Positions 54,365 through 64,000 of a stretch of DNA of 64,000 bases are shown here, one piece after another. The notes beneath the pieces were generated by a model that saw only the letters and a program-made list of their open reading frames with translations, had not been told where the DNA came from and ran no database searches. This stretch comes from Catenaria anguillulae PL171 (lineage: Eukaryota > Blastocladiomycota > Blastocladiomycetes > Blastocladiales > Catenariaceae): contig MCFL01000035.1 of NCBI GenBank assembly GCA_002102555.1, forward strand, positions 1 to 64,000, in the 5' to 3' direction. Each line of letters begins with the position of its first letter. The first letter of the stretch is position 1. The position numbers were made by a program, and so were the translations under genes.

Positions 54365-57300
54365 CTTGGTGAACGTGGATGCTGAGGATGTCCAAATTGG
54401 AAGCGACCGGGCAGCTGATACTTGAACCTTGTGTGAATGGAATTGGCGAAACCAGTATCGAGAAGAATGGTATTCAATAACTTGCAATGAACCTTTTCAC
54501 ATGGGCATTCAAAACCTCAAGGTGCGACGATGCTGGATTTTCTCGCTGCCTCGTCCTTTTAGAGGTGTAACCTTGGCAAGGACTCCATCACTCCCCTCGA
54601 CGTTGCGTGTGAGCTCAAGAGCAATTCAGAGCGAAAGGCGAAGGCAAGTCGTTTTTTGCTTGTCGCCCCCGCCCCGCCGGCTTGCAAAAACCACGATGAA
54701 GACCAACAATCATGACTGATTATGATTTTTTGAACGAATCTCACTCCTCCGAGACGCTTGTTGCCTGCCATTCTCGATTCTCCGCGGGCGAAACATCATC
54801 AGATCCAGTCACTATCAGCGCCAAGATACCCCGCAAGCGACGGGTAACAAGGGTTATGTATGACAGCAAGGCATGAGCGCCGAACAATGAACGAACAAGG
54901 CGGCATCCTGTCAGGCGCGAGGCCTTGATGTGCGGGGAACAGGCGCTCGATTGCCTTGAGCATGGGAACAGCAGAAGCGCGATAAAAGTTGCTGCCGGCA
55001 ACGCGAACGCGTCATTGAAGACGAAGTGGACCACTTGCTTCTTTTACTTCATCGCCACCCTACTAAAAGCAACCGACGTCCGCAAGGCCCTCAAGAGCTG
55101 AATGAAAGTCCAAACAGTCAATGGATGAATACATACATTGGGGCTTTCCCCCCAAGACCGTGTGCCGCCATGAGAAGAACAACAAGTCATTAGCAGCCAT
55201 CAGGTATCAGACTTACAGCGAGCATGAAAACTGTCATCGCTGCCGCCGCCGTCCAACACGCGTTCAGCTCAAGACATTCAAGTCCGACACCTGCCGATGC
55301 CGCGCTCGCCGTGGGCCCATTTACGCATCACGCATCACCTTCAGTCGTCGCTGTCCGTCCGCCTTTACGTCCAGCTATCCAATCTTGCTCGTGCGAGTAT
55401 TCAGTATCCGCGCCCACACATTTTCCCACATTCTGATTCATTCCATATATCCAAGAGAGTCCCGCTTGTTCTCATTGAGCTTGTGTCTTCACGTGCGCAA
55501 ACCGACTTAGTTGGCCTTGGGAGGAACCAGATCCAGATCCATATGCGACCCGATCGCGCTTGATTTAAAGCAGGCCGAGGAGGCGATTACAACGTTCAGT
55601 CGGAAGACTTCCTACGATTCTTGCATGACGGGACGAAAGCTACGTTTCCACCTCTCATTCGTGTGTGTGTTTCCCACCCAATGGCCTGCCCCCGATCAAC
55701 AAACATCATTGGTGCCGTTCACAATCCAAGCCGTACATATGTATTGTGTGCCTTTCCCCAAATCAAAGACCCGTGCCGTCTTCTCAACCTCATGGTCTTC
55801 CCCCCCCCCCCCCCCCCCGATTCTACCACGTGTGTGCCTTCCCCGTTGTCAACCAACCGTGCCGTTTCCCTCAATCATCGACCACCCCGAGCCGCATCCC
55901 AGTTCACTTTTTGTGCCGCCCTTCTATACGCGCCGATTCACAACCAAGAGCAAGCTGTACCGCTCACACCAACAAACAACTTGTGCCGCTCACTCAACAG
56001 CAGTATACTCGTCTCCCCTTGGCATTGGGACCCATGGGCTCACACGCGAATCATGTGGAGGCAATGGTTCGACGGAATTGTACCTCAAATCCCTGATTTG
56101 AGACTTGCAGTGGGTCCCGTGAAAAAGGATCTCAGCACCGAATCGTATGGAATGCAGATTCAAGTTGGGACTCTCTTGGTGTTGATTATTTTCTTTGCGT
56201 TTTTGGTTTTCACTTCGTTTGCTGCTGCATGATTCGCCGCCCACTTTTGTTCATCTCCACCCTGTCCACGCTTGCTCGACCGCCTGCCTACCGACTCTGC
56301 CGTGTCGACGTCGCAAAACTAATCGCCGGTACGTTATTCTTGTTGTGTGCACCGTGCGGGACACAGTAACGGTTCGAGTTGGGTTTCATCCATCGACTAT
56401 GTACAGGGAATCGACCTTGGGGGTTCCACTCGCTCCGGGGTTGGTGACCACTGTGCTTTCTGATGCTTTGCAAGCTCCGTCAATATGTGGGTATGTATGT
56501 CTTGCTGCGACCCCACACTTTGTGCCAGATAGTAAGCTGTATTGACTCCTCGTTTCCCTTTGTGTTTGTCCCAGTCTGTCACTCGTTCGGCTCAACCCAA
56601 ACCCAAACCCAAACCGGAGCAAGGCCTTTCACTTCCAAAGTGACATTCGCCGCTCAAGCCTGCGAATGACGGCTTCGGCTCTCCTGCACTCGCCCACGCC
56701 TCGCTTGTTTCAGTCATCGTTTTGGATTACAGCGACTACTCGTCAACTCAAGACTGCTCAATTGCCGGCTAAAGTCAATCAAACCATCACTCGGAAACTG
56801 GCAGTGAGTCACGCACTGCTGCCTTCAATGCACCAACAGCAGTTCAGCTATTGGTCGTCGCCGCTCGGTCATCCGCTCAGACTTGGTGTTACTCTCGGCA
56901 ATGAAATTGTTAGTCGCCGCAATGCCCGCGTTCCCCGTTGCCGAGCATTTCCTGGCGATCCGGCTGCCCTCACCCTCGATGCCGCTGACCTGACTGATCA
57001 ATAACCTCAAAAGCCTCATCGGACCAGACTGCCTTCAGCCCACGGGAGGCGTGCGCGTGGCGATCCACAGGTAAATGACGGTGGCAACAGCCCCGAGTGG
57101 TTTCCCGGTCAAGCTTGTGGGTATTGCTCTCAGAGAACCTCTCCATGTCTGTATATGTCCTGTTCGATCCCACCCACGACTTGGACGGACCGCGTACTCA
57201 CACAATCGATGGGCTCGTTGATGTACCTAGGCCGTCCGCACACCACCGCGGAAGCCCATCTGCCACATGCGGCTATCGACCGTCAACCACCAAGGGCTCG

Positions 57301-57937
57301 CTCTACCGTCACGCAAATGGTATATGCCACCGGACCTACTAGTAGTAACCTCTCAAGTGGAGTGATCGTCGACTGTGCGTGACCCAACCCAAACCCAAGT
57401 CGGACGATGCGAAATCTACGCCGATTGTTTTCACTCGTCAAGCCGAGGCGCCAAGTTACCTGCGGCAACCTAGCCCAAGCGGCACGTGGTAGTTGATGCA
57501 AGAGGAAAGCGGCACAGTCGCAGTTGTTTCAGTTGTTTGGGGCAGGTCAGGTCGAGAGAATGACAGCACAGGGTGGTCGGGGTGATGTGAACTTGCACTT
57601 GGCGGCGGCAACATGGAGTCCAGAGTAGCGAGTGGTTGTTGTGAAAGAGACGCATGGGCTCGAGCACGTCCAGGTGCCCGGTTTCTGCCATATCTGGCCG
57701 CAGTTGCCGCAGGCAGCTAAATGCTGGACGCGCTGCAATGTTGCACACTGCCGAATAGCGACGCAGGTTGCGATTTGTTGAGAGACAGCTGCGAGAATGA
57801 AGCAGTCAGATACGATGAATGTTGTGCATGTGAATGTTGAACAATTGAAAATCCAAGGATACTTGCGAGATGATAAGATAAAACAAAAACAAAAAGCGCT
57901 TACAGTCCGGCGTGTTGTTTGCTTGAATGGAGTGGGG
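54365..57937. other. 3.5 kb gene-poor, low-complexity region
   Basis: No gene I can support firmly. It contains a C18 run (55801-55818), irregular repeats of a TGTGCC/TTCCCC-type unit between about 55,670 and 56,000, and short CCCAAA runs (near 56,590 and 57,380). A plus-strand frame ends at 56232 with a hydrophobic segment (VGTLLVLIIFFAFLVFTSF), and another at 56666-57004 is open for 112 codons. Neither has family motifs. Confidence 0.4.
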
Positions 57938-59965
57938 TCAAAACTCCAACTTGACTTGCGGGCTTGTACTCCAGCCCTGCCCACAATGATCCTGAATCCG
58001 CCGGAGGGCCAGTTGCGACAGTCGGATTGCCTCCGCATGTTCATACAACCACCGCAAGCTCTTACAATTCCTCATCACCACCAAACGTGCAACCACGTCC
58101 TCGGTACACTGCTGCCAATCAATCCGCCCCGGATGGTGCAGCCACCAATTGAGCAAGTCCGTCTGCGAGTGCAGCAGCGCCGCAGCCAGAGGATGTTGGT
58201 TATCCCGCCATTCCAAGCGAGAATCTGTCCACGATAGGTTGTAATGGGCACACCATTCAAATACAACCACGAGACCCTTGGCGGCTGCACGCTCCAGCCC
58301 AGCAAACATGTGGCGGCCGTGCAAGTAACCCTCGGCCAAAAGCAAATGCAAGGTTGAAACAGAACCCTTTTCCCATGCATGCGAGACCAGGTGCTTGGGA
58401 CTGAGCGCTGCGCACACGGACGAGTTGGCCAACATCCATTCCAACACATGCACATGGCCATTTTCTATGGCTTTCTGCGCGGCCGCGTTGAGTGTCTTGT
58501 TCAAGGGCATGTCCCCATCAAAAAGCAAGTCCCACGACAGCATGGGCGAACCCAATTGCGACAAGTGCGTGAGCAACCATTGCACGCAGCTCAAATGTCC
58601 GCCTTCAGCGGCCAGCACCAGTGGGTGAAACTTGGCGTCGACATCTAAACATCCTTCAGCCATGATGTCGCCATAGTGTTGCAAGACATGAACGTGTCCA
58701 AACTTGGCGGCCATGGCGCACATTTGGCCCATGACGGTTTCGCGACGCAAGTACCGATTCGGCAATGCCCTCTTCATCCACGTGAGTCGCCCAAACGCCG
58801 CCAGCATGACAGGATCCGGATCCTGCACCCGAGGCGGAATCTTGACAGGCCGCTCAGAATCATCCTCCTTGGCGGCACTGTCAAGCTGAGCAACAAATCG
58901 ATACTCACCGCACTCGAGCCAGAATCGAACAACATCCAAATGGCCCAAGCGCAAGGCGTCAGTCTTGGCAGCTGGCGTAAACTTGAGCGGCAAGCCGGAC
59001 CGCGACCACCAGTTGAGAACGTCCAAATGATTGTTGCGACTTGCATCATCCATTGCGCGCACCGAGTACACCAACTGTTCAGGCTTCCAGTTCTTGATCC
59101 ACCACTGAAGCACATGCACATGCCCACTGGCACTTGCTGAATCGATTGCATGAAACCAACGGCTAAACGGGTCACCACCACGCCACGTCTTCTTGGCCCA
59201 TTGCAAAACATGCACGTGGCCGTAGCGACTGGCCACCTCCCATCCATCAAAAGGCCAATCGTAAGAGGCGAGCGATATGCGCAAATACTCGAGAATGTGC
59301 ACATGGCCATGCTTGATTGCCGCATTGCGAGTCACTCGGTACACTTGCTCGTCAGGCTGGTAAAACGCTTCTGCAAGCACTGTTTCCTCGTCGTCCATGC
59401 CCACCTCATCGTCATAAATTTCGTCCGGAATGGTCAGAACAGATTGCCACCACTTCAGAGTATCCAGGCAACCGCCCGCCGAGCTCTGTGCCGGTGCATC
59501 CCAGCAATCGTCCAGGCGTAGGCTCAAGGCGTGCAGCCGAGAAAGCGCAGTGTGCTTGCCTGCGCGGCTGAGGGCGTTGACAAACGAGATGCGGTTGTAA
59601 TCGTCGGTGCAGAGTGCAGAGAAGAGCGATTCAGCCAGCGAGATGGCATCAGAACTGGAAATGGCTCGGTTGATGAGTCGAGCAAACCGGATTGGGTTGT
59701 TGTCGGTCGCCTTGTGACGATTGCCAATGAGAATGAGAGTGCGGAATGCGAGTGGGACCGTGTGGCGTGGTAGAACCGGTAGCAAGGATGGCGATGAGAT
59801 GGGCGAGTAGGGATTGACGAGCGGTGCAAATGCGAGCACGAGCTCGAGCAAGCAAGTCGGCAATCTTGGAGTGCGAGTACGAGGCAGCTGATCGTGGTTG
59901 ACGGTTGGCCGCGAACGGCTCGAGTCGTTGCTGTTTGCCTGAGGGTTGGGGATTGGGTCGCTCAT
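57938..59965 (-). CDS. ankyrin-like repeat protein of a zoosporic-fungus family
   Basis: Intronless, 675 residues. After a polar start comes a short hydrophobic F-box-like stretch (LPTCLLELVLAFAPLVNPYS). At least ten divergent ankyrin-like units of about 30-45 residues follow, each with a core such as KHGHVHILEYL, RYGHVHVLQWA, ASGHVHVLQWW, NNHLDVLNWW, RLGHLDVVRFW, KFGHVHVLQHY, EGGHLSCVQWL and ENGHVHVLEWM. I associate the 'GHVxVLxWW' variant with large paralogous families in Allomyces and Catenaria (recollection, not a search). It probably acts as a protein-binding scaffold; an E3 adaptor role is conceivable if the F-box-like stretch is real. Function is otherwise unknown. Confidence 0.8.
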   Translation of the reverse strand: MSDPIPNPQANSNDSSRSRPTVNHDQLPRTRTPRLPTCLLELVLAFAPLVNPYSPISSPSLLPVLPRHTVPLAFRTLILIGNRHKATDNNPIRFARLINRAISSSDAISLAESLFSALCTDDYNRISFVNALSRAGKHTALSRLHALSLRLDDCWDAPAQSSAGGCLDTLKWWQSVLTIPDEIYDDEVGMDDEETVLAEAFYQPDEQVYRVTRNAAIKHGHVHILEYLRISLASYDWPFDGWEVASRYGHVHVLQWAKKTWRGGDPFSRWFHAIDSASASGHVHVLQWWIKNWKPEQLVYSVRAMDDASRNNHLDVLNWWSRSGLPLKFTPAAKTDALRLGHLDVVRFWLECGEYRFVAQLDSAAKEDDSERPVKIPPRVQDPDPVMLAAFGRLTWMKRALPNRYLRRETVMGQMCAMAAKFGHVHVLQHYGDIMAEGCLDVDAKFHPLVLAAEGGHLSCVQWLLTHLSQLGSPMLSWDLLFDGDMPLNKTLNAAAQKAIENGHVHVLEWMLANSSVCAALSPKHLVSHAWEKGSVSTLHLLLAEGYLHGRHMFAGLERAAAKGLVVVFEWCAHYNLSWTDSRLEWRDNQHPLAAALLHSQTDLLNWWLHHPGRIDWQQCTEDVVARLVVMRNCKSLRWLYEHAEAIRLSQLALRRIQDHCGQGWSTSPQVKLEF

Positions 59966-60677
59966 TTGGGCCCGGAATGATATTCACATGGATTGCATGA
60001 GGTTTCTGTGCATGGACGGAGCGAGAATTCAAGTCATATGTGCTGTATTCTTTCCGCCAATCGAGATCATGAGTTCGTTGCCGTGCGTGAGGGTGTGTGT
60101 TCTGTGGCGAGAGGAAGGGCAGTTGCACTAGCTCTTCCATTGAGATCCAGCACCCAATCCCGGCCGCGAGAACAGAATGCTGTGGCAGGCAGCCACACGG
60201 TCCTCCCATTCAACACTGCTGCTGCCTAGTTGCGCAACGATGGCATAGGCTAGACATAGTATCTGTAGTCGCATGTACTGAAAGCAACTTATCATCAGGT
60301 TGGTTGAAGGCCTTTTGATTGACACCACCATCGCTTGTTGATTTTTTTACCACATATGTGAATGTGCAATTCGTGGAACGTTGTCTCCTGATGGAATGAG
60401 GGACGCGAGACAGGCCGCGACTTGATGCACCTAAGTAGATCTGGACCAAGATTGGCGAAAGCTCGGGTCCAGAGAGAAGATAGTGCAGAAACCCAGCTTG
60501 GGGTTGTGTCCCGCCCACTCGCATAAAGTGTAACGTTTCCATTTCATTTATCGCCGGCTCATTCAGTCTTCAGGAACATGTATTCTGAGTATGAGTATTC
60601 TAAAACAGTACTACTGCTAGATGATGGATCCTGCGAAAACAAAGGAAGACAATCCACCCTTGCCAAGCAGACATGGT
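59966..60677. other. intergenic
   Basis: Between the ankyrin-like gene start and the stop of the small secreted protein gene; nothing recognised. Confidence 0.4.
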
Positions 60678-61329
60678 TTACTGGCAGTTGTTGCCCAAGA
60701 TAAGCGTGGTGGCAGTGTTCTTTTCCATCACCTTGCAGTACACGGTGCCGTCCACGACGGTCATCAAGTCACAGTGCTTCCACTTGGCGTCTTGCTCGGC
60801 GTAGCTGCCCTCCAACTTGCCCGTCTCGACGTCGTAGCCCATGATGTCGTACCGGCCAGCAATGCCGCGAGAAATGTGGTCGCCGTTGCTCCAGCTTGAC
60901 GTGTAGAAGTAGTAGGACATGCCCTGGAATTGCGGGTAGCGGTGGAACGCCTGCGAAAGGAACATGAATCAAACCACGGTCAGCGCCAGCCCTGCCCAAT
61001 GAGGAATCTCGAACATGCGCCGTGGAAAACACCCTTCGTACCTTGGCAAAGCAACGGATCGTGCCAGCAGGACCGCCACCGTTCCTGTTGAGCACAGCGC
61101 CGTAGTGGTTGGTGTCGCGAGCGAATTCCCAGCACGCCTTGGCATCGAGCTTTTCGTCGCCCGTCGCGACAATGTCCTTGAACCCGTCGTCAAACTTGAA
61201 AGCAATGTCGCGGTTAGGAAGCGTGAAGAAACCCTCGCACTTGGCGGGCGACGGGTTGGGCGGGTGGTACGAGGGAGCAGCCGAGGCAGTGGCGGCCACG
61301 AGGGCGAGGACAAGGAGTTGAGAGAGCAT
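60678..61329 (-). CDS. small secreted protein of unknown function
   Basis: Two exons, 61329-61042 and 60950-60678; intron of 91 nt (GTACGA..CGCAG), phase 0; 186 residues. A clear signal peptide, MLSQLLVLALVAATASA, starts the protein. The mature part has Cys-containing stretches (PAKCEGFFTLPNRDIAFKF, DAKACWEFARDTNHYGAVLN, GTIRCFAK, KWKHCDLMTVV, VYCKVMEKN) and ends NNCQ. These six Cys could form three disulfides. It contains GMSYYFYTSSWSNGDH and a compact beta-rich pattern. No family recognised; possibly an extracellular effector-like or wall protein (inference). ATG 61329 is chosen because the signal peptide begins there. Confidence 0.75.
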
Positions 61330-62813
61330 GATGATTGTTTGGGTTGGATGACAACGTGGATGGAAGCGTGATCTCGTGAGTTGATGAGTGGTCAGCTGAG
61401 TGGGAAAGGATATGCCGGGGATGCATGCACTATTTGTACCCTCGCCCTCGCCATTGCATGTACAAAACCCATCGTGCTTGGCCAGTGCAGCTCGCACACG
61501 AGCGAGCTCGAGCGGAACTCAAAGGAGACCGCTTGAACCTCGCGATCGAGCCAGCATTCAATGCTGCACTTGACTCAGCATTTGATCCCTTGCAGTGACT
61601 GCAATTGATCTCTTGCCTGCACATGTTCGGACATGCAGTACGGTCCCGACCAAGTTCATTAATTGGGTGCACCTTTGAAGCAAAAGATATCGCAAGTTTG
61701 CTAGCTATCTCGGAATCCCAGGCAGTATATATCCGCTGATGGAACGCACCGCAATACTGTATGCGTGAAGTGCAGGTTGAGGACTACCATAAGCGGATGG
61801 GCGTGCCGTGTCAGAGTTCAAGCGCTTTGGCAAGATGACTTGGCAAATGCAAGATAGTGCATGTTGTAACCATATTGCCACTCTTGCTATCAGCGTAACG
61901 TACCAAACAACGCGGCCATTGACTGGCTCTCCTTGGCGATGGTGTAATCTTGCGTGTCGCCACTATCGACCAGCAGGCCTAAATTCGTCCTGATTTATGC
62001 AACTCGGACCCAAATTGTGGACCGTACCGCAGGCTGTGCGGTGGTGATTCGACGCGTCTGGATGTCTCACGTTCGCAATCAAAACACGCAGAACGCTTTT
62101 TGCTTTTGGTCGGCCGACTCCATCTGATATTGATGGCCATTGACCTTCAGTCCTGCTTTCATTTCAATGAATTCTTCCCGATAGCGCTGCGGCGTCGAGC
62201 TTTACCGCGGCCGCCTTTACCACCGAATGCTTCAGGCAACTCCATGGCTGTTTGGATAGCTTGGCAGTCGATGTTGGTAGCCATCACACCAGAGCCAAGA
62301 AAACAAACTGCATCGCTGTGATAGTTGCATGCTCAGACATGAAGATATGGGATTTACTTTCCTGAATGGCCATGGTCAGAATCGCTCACGGCTCTCACGG
62401 CCAAACTATTGACCATTCATTCCATTCAGAAAAGCCTCTTCTCTCCGCATACAGATACATGTGCGGGTCACGTTTCTAGTCATGACTGCATGGGAAGCAT
62501 GAGGCAGCCGGTCGGAACCGACAAAAATGTCAAACAGGTAACGGAAGCAGCTTGACGACGACCTCAACGCCGAGGCTCCCAGAATGGCCAGAATGCGTTA
62601 CCGAGGTCGTGGTCCATGTGTGACACGAACAATTAAGTGGGCTGTCGATCCAACTTGATGTGGTCGACGTGGCACTCGTTTGCAGAGCGTTAACTTAATC
62701 TGCATGATGTCGCGACAAACCATGGCCATTATGTACATCGATATTGCAATTGTTCCGGCTGGGCCAATCAGTTTAATTGATTATTCCAACTCAACGCAAT
62801 TTTCTCCAACAAC
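61330..62813. other. 1.5 kb intergenic, divergent
   Basis: Region between the secreted-protein gene (-) and GET2 (+). No gene supported; only short frames without motifs. Confidence 0.4.
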
Positions 62814-63921
62814 ATGTCGTCCGACCCGACTGCCGCCACAGCTGCTTCCGATGATCTTGCTGGCCTGTCGCCCGCCGAGCGCCGCGCCGAAGCCCGCCGC
62901 CGCCGCATGATGCAAAAGCCCGAGGACCGGCTTGCCCGGATTAAGGCGCTGTCGACGGGCCAAGAGCTGCCGCCGCTTTCAACTGTTGTTGGCGGCGCAG
63001 CCGATGAGGCCAAGCCGGATCACGACGAGATCAAGAGGGAGACGACCACGGATGATGTGGTGAAGGCCAACACACCTGCACCTGCTCCCGCGCCCATGGG
63101 TACGACTGAATGATGGATATGTGTTTGATGATTGAGGACGTATTCTGACTCGCAGTATGCATTCTTTAATAGCACGCAAGCCTGCCGCGACAGCTTCGAG
63201 CACCGCCGAACCGTCCATCCCGCGCCAACGCAAACCAGGCGCCGCTACGGCCGCGCGTGTAGCGAAACCCGCGGGTGCCGTTTCTCGGTCGTCCACAACC
63301 GCACCCAATGTCCCAACACAAGCGCAACAAGCACCCTCAGGCCTCATCAACCCGTTGCTGGGCCAAACGCCGCAAGAACGCATGATGCTGGCGCAACTGC
63401 AAGAGCGCGCGTACGCCGCGGCAACGCGCAGGTGGCGTCTCATTCACACCCTGGTAGCGTTTATCATGTCGGTGGCGCTCTTCTTTTGGGTGCTGTTTAC
63501 GACGGCCGACTTGCACGTGGATGGCGAAGAGGCGCTTGCGTCCTTGCTTGTTGCCCCGCAAACCGACGATTCACCCATGCGCATTCCGGGCGTGGGCGTG
63601 TTCAACGTGTACTTGGCGGTCGAGTGCGTGCTGGTTGCTGCACGCTATGTCTTGGACAAGGCCAGTGTGAATCCGCCCGCGGGCGATGTGGTGCAGCAGT
63701 TGAGTATGGCGGCGCCTGGCTTGGCGGCCGCGGCAGTGGGCGGTGGGGCTGGTGGCAAAGTCGTGGGGATGGCCCAGTCGGTTCAGAACATGGGCTTTCT
63801 ATTCCAGCTGCTTGTGAGCGATGCTTGCGTGTTGCTTGTTGTGTTTGGTGTTGGTGTTGTGGCGTGCGGGTACAAGACCGGGTTGGAAGAAGTGGCCAGG
63901 ATGGTCGAGTATGTTGTCTAA
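62814..63921 (+). CDS. GET2-like ER receptor for tail-anchored protein insertion
   Basis: Subunit of the Get1/Get2 (WRB/CAML) receptor that docks the Get3 ATPase and inserts tail-anchored proteins into the ER. Two exons, 62814-63099 and 63173-63921; intron of 73 nt (GTACGA..TAATAG, CTGAC branch-like site), phase 1; 344 residues. The cytosolic N-terminus has the basic Get3-binding helix LSPAERRAEARRRRMMQ followed by PEDRLARIKAL, matching the Get2/CAML motif of an Arg-cluster and 'RL..I'. Three hydrophobic helices follow: HTLVAFIMSVALFFWVLF, FNVYLAVECVLVAARYVL and DACVLLVVFGVGVVACG. Size, topology and motif all fit Get2; sequence is otherwise poorly conserved, as usual. Confidence 0.82.
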
Positions 63922-64000
63922 GTCCACATTCCAAGAGTTTGTTGACACATGTGTAGTAGCAGTAGTGATTGTGTGATATGTTATACAAAAATGCGCGGAA

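Noticed and set aside
54741-55034. Minus-strand frame with hydrophobic N-terminus
   Set aside because: Short, no motif, composition not distinct from flanking non-coding sequence.
56585-56615. Telomere-like CCCAAA repeats
   Set aside because: Only about three units, isolated, and inside unique sequence; not a telomere.

Overview
The window is nuclear DNA from a eukaryote, most likely a zoosporic fungus of the Blastocladiomycota type (inference). Genes lie on both strands, are GC-rich, and carry short GT-AG introns of about 50-150 nt, several with a TRAC-like branch site near the acceptor. Fungal or eukaryotic markers include IMP dehydrogenase, eIF3 subunit d, WBP11, a DUF3605 protein, a DUF4470 protein, TBCK, a GET2-like receptor and a CINP homologue. 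A 675-residue protein built of ankyrin-like 'GHVHVLQWW' units resembles families I associate with Allomyces and Catenaria. No prokaryotic operon, phage or CRISPR signal was seen.

Layout. 1-17 kb: a 5'-truncated M14 metallocarboxypeptidase with a GPI-like tail; a very large minus-strand TPR/DUF4470 protein joined from several long frames; a DUF3605 protein; an uncharacterised helical protein; and a four-exon minus-strand protein with a signal peptide and seven further membrane helices. 17-21 kb is gene-poor. 21.3-29.1 kb is one minus-strand non-LTR retrotransposon with a gag-like ORF1 and an endonuclease-RT-RNase H-zinc knuckle ORF2. It is broken by several frame changes and its 5' side abuts a tRNA-Cys(GCA) gene. 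An identical tRNA-Cys lies at 44.8 kb.

30-64 kb is a normal gene-dense stretch: IMPDH, eIF3d, a mitochondrial carrier, an inositol-polyphosphate 5-phosphatase with a C-terminal membrane anchor, a rhodanese-like plus dual-specificity phosphatase, WBP11, a probable mitochondrial protein, TBCK, a DUF707 membrane protein, an RDD-domain mitochondrial protein, a CINP-like protein, an uncharacterised acidic-tailed protein, the ankyrin-like protein, a small secreted protein and GET2. 54.4-57.9 kb is gene-poor and low in complexity.

The genes do not form one pathway; the window is a mosaic of housekeeping and lineage-specific genes around a decayed LINE. Splice junctions were derived by eye from GT/AG sites and checked for matching reading phase on both sides. 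Those called unresolved did not give a unique solution.
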